From NCBI RefSeq assembly GCF_025567125.1, contig NZ_JAOQJI010000010.1:39675-103674 (forward strand): a DNA stretch of 64,000 nt, written 5' to 3'. Below the pieces are notes generated by a model, which was not told where the DNA came from, searched no databases, and was given only the letters and a program-made list of their open reading frames with translations. Source of the stretch: Phocaeicola fibrisolvens (GTDB taxonomy: Bacteria; Bacteroidota; Bacteroidia; Bacteroidales; Bacteroidaceae). Shown piece by piece: positions 17,293-26,175 of the stretch. The position numbers and the translations under genes are program-made. The stretch's first letter is position 1; each line of letters begins with the position of its first letter.

Positions 17293-18615
17293 CTATTCTT
17301 TATTAGCGGCAGGCTGCTTACCTTCGTGAACTGCCTTCACGCTCTCTTCCTGAGGTGTCTCTATTGGGGTCTCTTTATCCTTTATGCCGAACAGCCAGCG
17401 GAAAAAGCGTACCAGGAAGTTCCGCTTTTTAGGCTTGACTTCTGTAGCTTCTGCCGATGGGGCGGTTTGTACCGACTGTTTGTTAGTGAGGGTGTCACTT
17501 TTAGCCACAAGCGTAGTGTCTGTCTTCAATGAATCCATCTTCAACGAGTCTACGGTCAACGGTTTCATGATTGGAAGAGAGTCTGTTTTCAGTGAATCTG
17601 AAGGAGCCATGTGCGTGCGCAGACTGTCCTTAGGAGTTTGTTCCGTTTTCTTTGCAGGAGTAGTAGGCCGGGATGGAGGAGTCGGTTTCGGACGCTTGAA
17701 CGGAACCGGAACCGAATATTTGCAGCGTACGTTGATGCCATGGTCTTTTGCCGGTATCCAATCGGGCATAACTCTGATGGCGTCTAAAGCTGCTGTATCC
17801 AGTCGGGCATCCAATCCTCTGACGATACTGGGAGAGGTAATGCTGCCGTCTTTTTCTACCACAAACTGAATCATGACCGCTCCTTCTTTTTTCGTTTTTT
17901 CAGCCAGTTCGGTTGTGTGTGCTTTTCTTTTAATGTAATTGAAAAACGCTTTCATCCCTCCTGGGTATTCCGGCATCGTTTCTACTGCATTGTAGATACG
18001 GTCGGCTCCCTTTCGTGTCATCCGTATCTCCAAAGGTTGGTCTGGACGGCTGAGAAAGCTCTCGATGTCGAGGTACTTGTTTTCCATTTTTTCAGCTCGG
18101 ATCATGACCATGTGGCTATAATCCGCATCGATGCTGAATGCCCCGTGCGGGTCTGAAAAGGTATGTCTTCCTGTTCCTTGAATACTGATTTCCGCATGGG
18201 GGATAGGTTTATTTCCTTCCATTACGACTCCGTTGACCGGAAATGTTTTTCCGCTTTGTTTGTATTTAGCCAAGTCTTCCGGTCGGTCTATCCGGAGAAT
18301 CGTATCTTGGGCTGATTCATCCAAGCGGATTGTTTTGACTACCCTGTTTTTATCTGTGGGGAGATAGAGACTGGCTGTACGTGTATAATTATTTTCTACC
18401 GTTTGTTCAAAATCAATCAGTCCTTGTTCGTCACTGACATATTCGGTGCTGTATCCCAGTACCTTTAGGATGATACCTTGCTGAGGGTCTCCTCCCGAAT
18501 TCAGTACGGTAATGCGAAAATGCTGTGTCTTATTTTCCCATGAAGAAGCACCTAACTGGCATATTGACACCTGAAGAATTGCAATCCAAAAAAGTATATG
18601 AAAAAGACGTTTCAT
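17293..18615 (-). CDS. Secreted carboxypeptidase-regulatory-like plus TonB C-terminal domain protein
   Basis: The 440-residue protein has a signal peptide (about 1-23). Near residue 125 there is a carboxypeptidase-regulatory-like beta domain (VNGVVMEGNKPIPHAEISIQG). A TonB C-terminal-type domain follows (about 215-305: PEYPGGMKAFFNYIKRK, GAVMIQFVVEKDGSI, AALDAIRVMPDWIPA). The tail of about 130 residues is low-complexity with repeats of the form DSLKxDSL. Classical TonB has an N-terminal membrane helix and a C-terminal receptor-binding domain; here the domain is internal and the N-terminus is exported. It may be a periplasmic partner or decoy in TonB-type energy transfer, but the function is unknown. 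Confidence 0.8.
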   Translation of the reverse strand: MKRLFHILFWIAILQVSICQLGASSWENKTQHFRITVLNSGGDPQQGIILKVLGYSTEYVSDEQGLIDFEQTVENNYTRTASLYLPTDKNRVVKTIRLDESAQDTILRIDRPEDLAKYKQSGKTFPVNGVVMEGNKPIPHAEISIQGTGRHTFSDPHGAFSIDADYSHMVMIRAEKMENKYLDIESFLSRPDQPLEIRMTRKGADRIYNAVETMPEYPGGMKAFFNYIKRKAHTTELAEKTKKEGAVMIQFVVEKDGSITSPSIVRGLDARLDTAALDAIRVMPDWIPAKDHGINVRCKYSVPVPFKRPKPTPPSRPTTPAKKTEQTPKDSLRTHMAPSDSLKTDSLPIMKPLTVDSLKMDSLKTDTTLVAKSDTLTNKQSVQTAPSAEATEVKPKKRNFLVRFFRWLFGIKDKETPIETPQEESVKAVHEGKQPAANKE

Positions 18616-18635
18616 AAGCTAGTTTATAAATATTT

Positions 18636-18643
18636 GCAAAGCT
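18636..18643 (-). promoter_or_regulatory. -7 element for the TonB-C-domain/DPP-IV unit
   Basis: The minus strand reads TAGCTTTG, a full TAnnTTTG match, 20 nt before the start codon. No clear -33 box is seen. Confidence 0.5.
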
Positions 18644-18689
18644 ACAAGTAATCTAGTGGATTCACTCGTAGAGAGGTGTTAATAAAGAT

Positions 18690-18728
18690 AAATAATCCGG
18701 GCTTGCTTGGAGTGGCAAGTCCGGATAT
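18690..18728 (-). terminator. Terminator of the ABC-2 exporter operon
   Basis: A 12-bp imperfect stem (18695-18706 with 18715-18726, arms built on ATCCGG and CTTGC) with an 8-nt loop lies 20 nt past the stop codon and is followed on the minus strand by an A/T-rich stretch. Confidence 0.7.
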
Positions 18729-18746
18729 AATATGTTTGAACTATAC

Positions 18747-20003
18747 TTATTTGGAAGTTTTTGTAGCCAGTTTCCGTAACCGGAACATGCGTAAGCGTTC
18801 GATGGCATGTCGACGGCTCAATATAATCTGTCGACGGTAGACCATACAAGTGGTAAGGAAGTATATTCCTGTTTGTAACCAGAGTGCTCGGTATTCGAAC
18901 AATACCTCGGGCAGTGTGGCTCCCATGTTATTGATTCGGACAAATCCGTTAATGCCGAAAGTCGATGGGAAAAGCCAGGAAAAGACTTTCCAGAAAACGG
19001 GTACAGAGGCTCCAGGCCATGAGATTCCGGAAATAAACAGGAGTGGTACGGAAGTGAATACATAAATCATCAAGCATGATTCTCTGTGGTGAATGAAAAT
19101 GGAACATGTCATGGCAAAGAATATACATGCCAAAATATAGGGAACAACGAAAGCCAGTAGGGTAGCTGGCTGGGCAATCTGTACCAGACTGAATAGTTTG
19201 GGAACCAGGCACAGAATATAGGCTGCTACAAGTGCATAGATGAGAAAATAAGCAAAAGATTTTCCCAATACGATACGAAGAGTGCCCTGATATTGTCGGG
19301 TAATGGGGACGAGATCTTTGAATCGGTTGTTTTCTCGGGCAGTTCCGGCAGAAAGTCCTACACCCAGCAGTAAAGTCTGTTGTATAATCAACATCAGTAC
19401 GGCAGGCAATAGAAAACTGGCAAATCCATCCTGTGGGTTAAACAATGAGATATCTTCATATTCAATAGGGGCTGTACTGATTTCATCTTGTCGTTCAGTC
19501 GTATTGCCCAGACGTTTGATTTGGATGTTTTTATTCAGGGCCAGGGATGCATTGGTGCTGGCCAATACGAGCGCTTTGTAGTACAGCATGCCACTCATGT
19601 CACAGAAAACACTGACAGTGGTCTGTTTTCCTGAGGCAATGTCTTTGCTGAAACTCTCTGGAATATAGATGATTCCGTAGACTTTTGTTTCTTTTAGCAG
19701 AGTCTTGGCTTCTTCCATATCTGCGCAGTATGACTGGATATGTACGTCTGCACTTGCGTCAATATGTCGGACAAATTCGCGGCTGATGGCCGAATTGCTG
19801 TGATCGATGACGGCTGCTGGTACTTCCCGCACCACTTCATTGGTGTAGATAAATGCGTATACCAGCGGATAGGCCAGTGGTACTAGCAGGAAAAAAATCA
19901 GTACTCCCTGATCTTTGAACACAGCCTTCAGTTCTTGAGTACAGATATGAAAGAGTCCCGAGATACCTTGACGTATGGTTTGTTTCAACGATTCTTTTTT
20001 CAT
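18747..20003 (-). CDS. ABC-2 type transporter permease (second of pair)
   Basis: The roughly 418-residue ABC-2 membrane protein has one N-terminal helix (VLIFFLLVPLAYPLVYAFIY), an extracytoplasmic domain of about 150 residues, and five C-terminal helices including the conserved YILACIFFAMTCSIFIHHRES and PLLFISGISWPG segments. It resembles YhhJ/YbhS/YbhR-class exporters. An ATG 10 codons further upstream (20033) is in frame and would overlap the previous gene by 17 bp. I prefer the one at 20003, which has an AGGA stretch before it and fits the typical N-terminus. No ATPase gene occurs in this operon. Confidence 0.88.
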   Translation of the reverse strand: MKKESLKQTIRQGISGLFHICTQELKAVFKDQGVLIFFLLVPLAYPLVYAFIYTNEVVREVPAAVIDHSNSAISREFVRHIDASADVHIQSYCADMEEAKTLLKETKVYGIIYIPESFSKDIASGKQTTVSVFCDMSGMLYYKALVLASTNASLALNKNIQIKRLGNTTERQDEISTAPIEYEDISLFNPQDGFASFLLPAVLMLIIQQTLLLGVGLSAGTARENNRFKDLVPITRQYQGTLRIVLGKSFAYFLIYALVAAYILCLVPKLFSLVQIAQPATLLAFVVPYILACIFFAMTCSIFIHHRESCLMIYVFTSVPLLFISGISWPGASVPVFWKVFSWLFPSTFGINGFVRINNMGATLPEVLFEYRALWLQTGIYFLTTCMVYRRQIILSRRHAIERLRMFRLRKLATKTSK

Positions 20004-20016
20004 GAGTCCTAAAGGG

Positions 20017-21192
20017 TTAAGGTATGTAAACATAATGCAGCATGGCGGTTCGTATCTTTTTGAGATAGAAGAAAGGCAACAGCATGAACAGCAGCAGAGC
20101 TATGATAGCATGCCATGCATAAATTACCGGATAGCCGTTGAGTGCCAGGTTTACATAAATCAGAAAATAATGGCGCAGCGGGAATAAAACCGACAGAGCT
20201 TGAAGGGTAGGATGCATGGCCATAACCGGGAAAGTGAATCCGGATATGGAGAACGAAATGACTCCCCACAAGGAGGCGGCACTCAGGGCCAGGCGGAGAG
20301 AACCGAACAGACCGAAGAGAAATACGCCGAAAGCCTGAGAAGCCAGTACTAGTAGCAGGCCAGCCATCAGCATGGGAAAAATGCCGCTGTGGCATGGGTA
20401 GTGCAGGAAGCCGTACAGGTATACATTGTAAAAAGTGGCCATAATAAAAAAAGTGACTGTTTGGGGAAATAATTTTCCGGTCAGTGCCGTCACAATGGAA
20501 TTATCAGCCATTTTCATGAGTTCCTTAGAGGTGTTCTCCTTCAATTCTGTACCGATAGTGTATACAGTAGTCAGGAAAATAAGCAGCATCAGGATACCTG
20601 GAAACAAGGTGTTGCACAAGTATACCGAATAGTTCAGCCAAGGGTTGTTCAAGGCATGTGTGGATATGACGACAGGCTGTAAGAAAGCTACAGCCTGGTC
20701 TTCTGTGGCTCCTTTGCCCAGCAAAGTAGCTTGTCCTACAGCGGCAGAGGCCAGTTCCGACATTGTCCGTTGGTCTTTGTAGAGTAGAGATCCTGCTATC
20801 AGGTAAGAATAATTGATGTAAAAAGAAACCTTGGGCTGTCTTCCAGATAAGGCTGCTTCCGTTGTGCCTTTGGGTATGTAATAAAAGGAGTAGATTTCTC
20901 CTCGTTGAACGGCCTGTCGGGCTTCTGTCACGCTAGGATAATGGGCCACAATCTGGGTTTGCTGAAAGGCATCCAGGTTGCGTATGATACTGCGTGTAGT
21001 TGCGGTGTTGTCGAGGTCCACCACGCCTGCCGGCAGATTTGTAGGTAGTCCGTTTTCCATCAGGGTAGTGAAGAACAGAAAACAGAATACCGGCGCGATG
21101 ATCATGCAGAACAAGTACATCGGCTTGGTGGCAATGCGGTAGATTTCCCGCCGCACCACGTTCAGAAAACATTTATAAGTGGCTGGCGACAT
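20017..21192 (-). CDS. ABC-2 type transporter permease (first of pair)
   Basis: The 391-residue permease is paralogous in layout to the next gene: N-terminal helix (YLFCMIIAPVFCFLFFTTLME), an extracytoplasmic domain (about 45-180) and five C-terminal helices with LRLALSAASLWGVISFSISGFTFPVMAM. ABC-2 exporters of the YbhFSR type usually pair two such permeases with an ATPase subunit, an HlyD adaptor and TolC. Here the adaptor lies 5 bp upstream and the second permease follows directly. The missing ATPase must be supplied from elsewhere, or the pump works in another way. Confidence 0.88.
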   Translation of the reverse strand: MSPATYKCFLNVVRREIYRIATKPMYLFCMIIAPVFCFLFFTTLMENGLPTNLPAGVVDLDNTATTRSIIRNLDAFQQTQIVAHYPSVTEARQAVQRGEIYSFYYIPKGTTEAALSGRQPKVSFYINYSYLIAGSLLYKDQRTMSELASAAVGQATLLGKGATEDQAVAFLQPVVISTHALNNPWLNYSVYLCNTLFPGILMLLIFLTTVYTIGTELKENTSKELMKMADNSIVTALTGKLFPQTVTFFIMATFYNVYLYGFLHYPCHSGIFPMLMAGLLLVLASQAFGVFLFGLFGSLRLALSAASLWGVISFSISGFTFPVMAMHPTLQALSVLFPLRHYFLIYVNLALNGYPVIYAWHAIIALLLFMLLPFFYLKKIRTAMLHYVYIP

Positions 21193-21197
21193 AATCT

Positions 21198-22181
21198 TTA
21201 TTTTTCAATGATGGCAGACATGCCTGGGCGCAGGTTGTCAACAGGTGTTACGGGTTTTGCTTTTACTTCAAATGTTTTAAGGTCGAATTGTCCGGTTGTT
21301 TTTGTGGCCTTCCAGGCGGCATAAGTTCCGAGGTCTTTCATGACCGTAACCTGAAATTCCACGTCTTTTTCCAAAGCCGGGACATAGGCCTTTATCTTGT
21401 TTCCTACGGAAAAGTCTTTCAGGAAATCTTCACGTACATTAAATGTAACCCACATATCGTTCAGTTGAGCCACGTTCATGATAGGGGCTCCTGTTCCTAC
21501 CAATTCACCTACTTTGGGGAAAATTTCAGACACTTCCCCATCGGCTGAGGCTGTGAGATACGTTTCCGATACGTAAGAAGATACTTCGGCTACGGCTCCC
21601 TTAGCGCGTTGTACTTGAGCTGCAGCCATGGCTTTGTCTTCCCGCTGAGCTCCGTTTTGGGCCATTGTGTATTGTGCGTGAGCTGCCCTTTCGGTAGCTT
21701 TCATAGCATCGAACTGGGCTTTGGCTTCGTCTCTCTTTTGAGCACTCATCACTCCTTCTTCATACAGGCGGTTGACCCGGTTGTAAGATTTTTCAGCAAT
21801 CTCCAGTCCGGCTTTGGCTTTCTGCCACATTTCATACGCAGCTTGCAGTTGTTCGCTTCTCGTGCCGCGGAGAGCCTTTTCGTTTAAAGCCTGGGCTGCC
21901 TCTTCTGCTGCCTGCGCTTGCGATAACTTAGCCATTACGTCGGGTGCTTCCAGGATGGCCAGTGTATCTCCGGCTTTAACCTTATCACCTTCGCTGACAA
22001 AAAATTTCAGAATACGTCCCGGCACTTTGCTGGATACTCGGTATTCTGTAGCTTCTGCTTGCCCTTGAATGATTTCAGGGCCCTTTCCTAAGGTGAAGAA
22101 CCCGATAATGCTGACGATGACGATAACGGCTAACAGTGTGAAGAATGCCAGCATGATATTGTTGCGTTGAGTCTTTTCCAT
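21198..22181 (-). CDS. HlyD family membrane fusion protein (EmrA/YbhG-like)
   Basis: The 327-residue adaptor has an N-terminal helix (about 9-31), then a lipoyl half (YRVSSKVPGRILKFFVSEGDKVKAGDTLAIL). A long Ala/Gln/Lys-rich coiled-coil hairpin (about 75-180) follows, then the second lipoyl half (LTASADGEVSEIFPKVGELVGTGAPIMNV) and a beta-barrel with DNLRPGMSAIIEK at the end. It would link the two ABC-2 permeases to the TolC-like channel encoded 8 bp upstream. Its order in the operon (tolC, adaptor, permease, permease) differs from the MacAB operon at 3.4-9.1 kb, so this is a separate system. Confidence 0.92.
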   Translation of the reverse strand: MEKTQRNNIMLAFFTLLAVIVIVSIIGFFTLGKGPEIIQGQAEATEYRVSSKVPGRILKFFVSEGDKVKAGDTLAILEAPDVMAKLSQAQAAEEAAQALNEKALRGTRSEQLQAAYEMWQKAKAGLEIAEKSYNRVNRLYEEGVMSAQKRDEAKAQFDAMKATERAAHAQYTMAQNGAQREDKAMAAAQVQRAKGAVAEVSSYVSETYLTASADGEVSEIFPKVGELVGTGAPIMNVAQLNDMWVTFNVREDFLKDFSVGNKIKAYVPALEKDVEFQVTVMKDLGTYAAWKATKTTGQFDLKTFEVKAKPVTPVDNLRPGMSAIIEK

Positions 22182-22189
22182 ATTCTGTG

Positions 22190-23683
22190 TTATTTTAAAA
22201 TTCCCATTGATTTGTTTAAATAAAGTTCATTCATCTTGACGTCTATCTGTGCGTCTATTTTCCCTGCTTGAGCAGAGAACCATGCAGTTTGTGCTTCCAG
22301 TACGTTGCTTGTCGGAATTACTCCTTCTTTAAATCCCAAGTTGGCGTATCGCAGGTTTTCTTCTGCTTTTTCCATGTTTTTTTCAGCCATGGCCAGTTTC
22401 TTGGTCGATTCGTTTACTTTATAAGAGTTTTGGGTTACTTGAAGTTCAACTTTTTCTTTGGTATCTTCCAGTTTGTAGCGGGCTATGTTTGCTTCTGCCT
22501 TGGCGGCTTTGACCTTATATATACCTTCTCCCCAGTGGAATACTGGTATTTTTACAATAATTCCTGCTGCCCACATGCCGCGGAATTTATTCTCAAACCC
22601 ATTGACAAGTGAAGGGTTCGTCACCAGGTAATTGGCTGTCAGTGCTACGGAAGGCAGGAAATCAGCCCGGATTACATTTACTTTTTGACGGTATATTTCG
22701 GAAGCCAGTTCCAAACTTTTGAGTTCTTCCCGGTTGCTGAGTGCCGTACTGACGTTGGCTTCCGTATAGGTATTGGGAAGCGGAAGATCTTGCATGTCTT
22801 CGTCAGCCAGTCGAAGTGGGGTATCCAGCGGGAGTCCGCATAGCTGGCAGAGCAGCATTTTCGACAGACTTAATCCATTGTCTACTTGCGTAAGCATCAT
22901 TTCAGCTTCGTTGACTTTCACCTTGACACTTAATCCATCGGCTTTCGTGGCCACCCCTTCCTGAATCATCTTGTCCACATCTGAATCCAGTTTCTGTACC
23001 AATTGCAAGAAGTTTTCTGCCAATTTCTTTTTGTTGACAAGTGAAATGATTTGCCAGTAGGCCTGATCTGTCTGTAGGATTAAATCCTGCATTCCGGTAG
23101 CGTGCTGTGATTCAGCTAACCGCTCTGCATATTTGGTAATCTTGTTGTAAGCAATAATTTTTCCTCCCATAAAAATGGGTTGAGTAAGCGTGGCTGCTCC
23201 CACAGTCAGATTTCGTGTGTCGGTGTGGAAGGCATCTACCAAGCTTTGTCCGATACTGTTTAATCCATCTGTCAATCCGGCTACGGCTCCAGGTAGAAGA
23301 CCTTGCAGTCCTGCTGCCAATCCGGGGTTGGAGGCTGCAAGTTGCTGCATGGCGGCCTGAAATTCTGCAGACTGCATACCTTGTTGCAGTTGTCCTCCGA
23401 CGTTTGTTCCTAAATTGCCGATGGTTTGCTTTTGGGCATCACTGAGCAGGGATATTTCTTTTTGTGTACGCATGTACCCTCCTGCCAAGTCAATCTTAGG
23501 CAGATAATTAGTGAATGCTGCTTTTTTCTCGTAGTGGGCGGCATTCACTTTCTCCTGTGAAATCCGGAGCTCTTTGTTGTTGGCCAAGGCCAATGCCCGG
23601 CAGCTGTCCAGAGTGAGTATCTGTTGGGCATAACAGCTGAATGCCGTGCCGAGCAGTAAGAGTAAACTTGAAATTCTTTTCAT
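22190..23683 (-). CDS. TolC family outer membrane protein
   Basis: The 497-residue channel subunit has a signal peptide (1-19, ending SCYAQQ), the start motif LTLDSCRALALANNKELRI, and two helical repeats characteristic of TolC. An unusual insertion near residues 95-150 is rich in Gly/Leu/Gln (GLAAGLQGLLPGAVAGL), probably an extended extracellular or equatorial loop. It is the first gene of the ABC-2 exporter operon. A promoter with an operator-like palindrome precedes it (23707-23754). Confidence 0.93.
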   Translation of the reverse strand: MKRISSLLLLLGTAFSCYAQQILTLDSCRALALANNKELRISQEKVNAAHYEKKAAFTNYLPKIDLAGGYMRTQKEISLLSDAQKQTIGNLGTNVGGQLQQGMQSAEFQAAMQQLAASNPGLAAGLQGLLPGAVAGLTDGLNSIGQSLVDAFHTDTRNLTVGAATLTQPIFMGGKIIAYNKITKYAERLAESQHATGMQDLILQTDQAYWQIISLVNKKKLAENFLQLVQKLDSDVDKMIQEGVATKADGLSVKVKVNEAEMMLTQVDNGLSLSKMLLCQLCGLPLDTPLRLADEDMQDLPLPNTYTEANVSTALSNREELKSLELASEIYRQKVNVIRADFLPSVALTANYLVTNPSLVNGFENKFRGMWAAGIIVKIPVFHWGEGIYKVKAAKAEANIARYKLEDTKEKVELQVTQNSYKVNESTKKLAMAEKNMEKAEENLRYANLGFKEGVIPTSNVLEAQTAWFSAQAGKIDAQIDVKMNELYLNKSMGILK

Positions 23684-23706
23684 TGCTGATGCTGACTTTT
23701 ATTTGG

Positions 23707-23754
23707 TTGCTTATGCAACATTGCAAATGTATGACTTTACAACAAATAGTCAAA
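23707..23754 (-). promoter_or_regulatory. Promoter and putative MarR operator of the tolC-hlyD-ABC-2 operon
   Basis: On the minus strand TTTG (23754-23751), a 19-nt spacer and TACATTTG (23731-23724) form a good Bacteroides promoter. Directly downstream is an imperfect 12-bp palindrome with arms TTGC/GCAA (23718-23707). The segment from the -7 box through this palindrome is identical at 20 of 25 positions to the corresponding segment of the marR gene (50817-50793). A second inverted repeat, CAACAAA/TTTGTTG (23740-23746 and 23759-23765), overlaps the -33 box. Confidence 0.65.
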
Positions 23755-23820
23755 GTGTTTTGTTGAAAAGAATAGGTAATAAAACTTATTTTTTCCTGCC
23801 AAGTGTATCCAATTACAAAT

Positions 23821-25215
23821 TTATTTCAGCAGATTTGCATGAGGCTTTTGTGAAATAGAGTTGTACAGTACTTGTACTCGGGGGTGTGTGGAGATGTGTC
23901 TGGACATGTTTTCTTCTGAATTTCCTGAAGAAGGGAAATTTCCATAGGCCATTCTATACAATACAGGTTGCATGAGTTGGTCTTCTTCTGAACCAAGCTC
24001 TCCCAGTTTTTCTGCATAATTTTCTTCCACCTCAAAATCAGGCTGTAGTCCGTTGGTATAGTACTCATAAAAACCTTGAGAATTGCTCAGGTAGGTTGTA
24101 GTGAGCCATAACTCGATATTAGGTGCTTCTTCATTTGTGAAAAGCTGTTGTGCTACATTCTTTCCGAAAGTAGGCATACCCACTTGGTACAGCCTGCCTT
24201 CCATATAAGGTCTCAGGCAGTTGATGATAATTTCAGAAGCAGAAGCCGTGTTGCCAGAGGTAAGTATGTATAAGTTTTGATAAGACAAGGTTGTACTTCC
24301 TGGCAGTAGGCTGGCGTCGAAATTCAGTACTTCAGTTTTGTTGATTTTGTCATTGTAGGTCATTTGCAGGAAAGGTTGCCCCATGGCAGAGGCAGGAGCC
24401 AGTGCCGTTCCCATTAATTGTGAAGTAGATACGTATCCTCCTGGATTATACCTTAAATCGAGGATGATGTCGTCAAATGTTTGTCCGTTTAATTGTGAGA
24501 AGAGTTCTTTCAGTACATCCGTGTTCTCACCAAATTCATTATATAATATGTAGAAAGCTTTTCGGTTGCCAGCAGAGATTGTTCCTGTTTTTAAGATATC
24601 TTGTTCTTCTACGTATCTTGGTGAGGGCATTTGTATAGTACCTAGTGTATCAAACTCCACGTAATTAAACTCCGGGTCATCCACTTCTTCCGGATACGGG
24701 TTGTAGTTGGCTAAAGTAAAGCTGTACGCTTTTGTGGGCCGATTAATATAAGTCGTGTAGTCACTGGTTGAGATTTTTTTGTTGTCGATGGCAATAATCC
24801 AATCTCCCCGTTTCAATCCTGCTTCTTCTGCCGGAGAATCCGGTTCAGTATATAAGACCCTCAAGGCATTGGAACCTCCATCGGTTCGTACCAATACCGC
24901 CTCGAATCCAAAGCAGGGGTATGTGCTGGTTGCACGTGTGAGTACAGAATCTACGTGTGAAAATACATAGCCGTTTTTTTGGTCTTTGGAAGAAGCTGCC
25001 GATGCAAGAAATTCTGCAGGTTTCTTGAAAAAGTTCAGTTTTTCTTCCGCCGGAATATCTTCGTAAAAAAGATAATTCTCCTGCATCACTTCATAAATCC
25101 AGGTTTTTGTAGCAATAAGTGCGTAATATTCTCCCGAACGGTCCTCGCCGCACGAAGAAAGTAGTCCCATCAAGGCGAGGCAGGCATATAGCAGGCGGCT
25201 GATGTCTTTTTTCAT
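23821..25215 (-). CDS. S41 family peptidase lipoprotein (C-terminal processing protease-like)
   Basis: The 464-residue protein has a lipoprotein signal (LLSSC, Cys 22), a PDZ domain (about 105-155: VLYTEPDSPAEEAGLKRGDWIIAID) and an S41 protease domain. The catalytic serine lies in TSGNTASASEII and the lysine in GMPTFGKNVAQQ, the usual Ser/Lys dyad. Tail-specific proteases cleave misfolded or signal-bearing proteins in the periplasm. This subfamily of cell-surface or periplasmic lipoproteins is common in Bacteroidetes and its substrates are mostly unknown. It is 11 bp after the coiled-coil gene. Confidence 0.92.
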   Translation of the reverse strand: MKKDISRLLYACLALMGLLSSCGEDRSGEYYALIATKTWIYEVMQENYLFYEDIPAEEKLNFFKKPAEFLASAASSKDQKNGYVFSHVDSVLTRATSTYPCFGFEAVLVRTDGGSNALRVLYTEPDSPAEEAGLKRGDWIIAIDNKKISTSDYTTYINRPTKAYSFTLANYNPYPEEVDDPEFNYVEFDTLGTIQMPSPRYVEEQDILKTGTISAGNRKAFYILYNEFGENTDVLKELFSQLNGQTFDDIILDLRYNPGGYVSTSQLMGTALAPASAMGQPFLQMTYNDKINKTEVLNFDASLLPGSTTLSYQNLYILTSGNTASASEIIINCLRPYMEGRLYQVGMPTFGKNVAQQLFTNEEAPNIELWLTTTYLSNSQGFYEYYTNGLQPDFEVEENYAEKLGELGSEEDQLMQPVLYRMAYGNFPSSGNSEENMSRHISTHPRVQVLYNSISQKPHANLLK

Positions 25216-25226
25216 GGTTGCAGTGG

Positions 25227-26099
25227 TTATTTCATTCTGAATGAACCTTGTCCGATCATATTGCCATCGGCAAAGATATAGATTTGGTATGTTCCTGCAG
25301 ACAGGAATTCTTCCACATCCCAGTATACCGTAACGGTTTGTTCTTCACCGGTGTATTCAATGTATTTCTTGATGGAATAGGCTATGTTTCTGTCTTCAAA
25401 TTTAAATTGGTTTCCGGCACTTTTGGTCAGGATTTCGTTGTCAGGTTTGGCAATTCGTATGTAAACCGTTTTGTTTCCAGTTTGCGCTGTAATATTCTTG
25501 ACGATGGTAAACGAAATGGCAATTTTCTTTATGTTCTTTACCCTTTCTGTTTCCCGTCCTCTTTTGTTCAGTGTTTTTACTTGAATATTGGTCGCATCCA
25601 GTTGTGCTGCGAGTGTTACCTTTTCATGTAAGCTTTTCTTTTCTTCCGACAAATTGGAAATTTGGGCGGTAGCAGCTGTATATTTTGTTTTTACTTCCTG
25701 GTTTTCCTGCATCAGAGCCGCGTTGATTTTGTTCAAGGAGTCGATTTGCATGACATAACTTCTCAGGACTGCGCGTACCGTTTTCAGCTCTTTCTTTAAC
25801 CGCATGATTTCGGCTGCGTCACTGGTTTTTACTTGACGAAGTTCTTCCAGCAGGCGTTGCGTCTTTAATTTTTCGCTTTCCAGTTTTTCACGAAGGGAGT
25901 CGTTGTTTATTTGAACCTGTAATTCATCGTATTGTGTGGCAAAAGTACTGTATTCGTTTTCCATTTCTTGTTTTTCCACAGCGAAAAGCTGGCTCATTTC
26001 GCTGTTTTTGCGAGCTTCGTTTATCGCGAAGAAAGATACAATGGCTACGATTGCTGCCAATATGATGATTGCAATAATCAGTTTTTTGTTGTTGCTCAT
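25227..26099 (-). CDS. Single-pass membrane protein with coiled coil, function unknown
   Basis: I do not recognise a named family in this 290-residue protein. One N-terminal membrane helix (LIIAIIILAAIVAIVSFFAI) precedes a long heptad-rich coiled coil (about 30-165, Glu/Lys/Leu/Gln-rich) and a C-terminal beta-rich domain (about 180-290) with an evenly alternating hydrophobic pattern (VYIRIAKPDNEIL, QTVTVYWDVEEFLSAGTYQIYIF). The layout suggests a periplasmic stalk carrying a beta sandwich. The start MSNNKKLIIAI was preferred over an ATG 17 codons upstream, which would lie in front of the -7 box at 26123-26130. Confidence 0.7.
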   Translation of the reverse strand: MSNNKKLIIAIIILAAIVAIVSFFAINEARKNSEMSQLFAVEKQEMENEYSTFATQYDELQVQINNDSLREKLESEKLKTQRLLEELRQVKTSDAAEIMRLKKELKTVRAVLRSYVMQIDSLNKINAALMQENQEVKTKYTAATAQISNLSEEKKSLHEKVTLAAQLDATNIQVKTLNKRGRETERVKNIKKIAISFTIVKNITAQTGNKTVYIRIAKPDNEILTKSAGNQFKFEDRNIAYSIKKYIEYTGEEQTVTVYWDVEEFLSAGTYQIYIFADGNMIGQGSFRMK

Positions 26100-26122
26100 G
26101 GTTTTAATTTTTGCATTTGGCA

Positions 26123-26130
26123 CAAAAATA
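26123..26130 (-). promoter_or_regulatory. -7 element for the coiled-coil/S41 protease unit
   Basis: The minus strand reads TATTTTTG, 23 nt before the start at 26099. It separates this pair from the upstream fimbrillin-like gene. Confidence 0.5.
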
Positions 26131-26175
26131 CAACATTTTGTGGAGACCACGTTTTTATTTTAGGAAAAAATAGTA

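Noticed and set aside
18747..23683. Toxin secretion (type I) system
   Set aside because: There is no ABC exporter with peptidase domain and no adjacent secreted substrate gene; the permeases are ABC-2 type.
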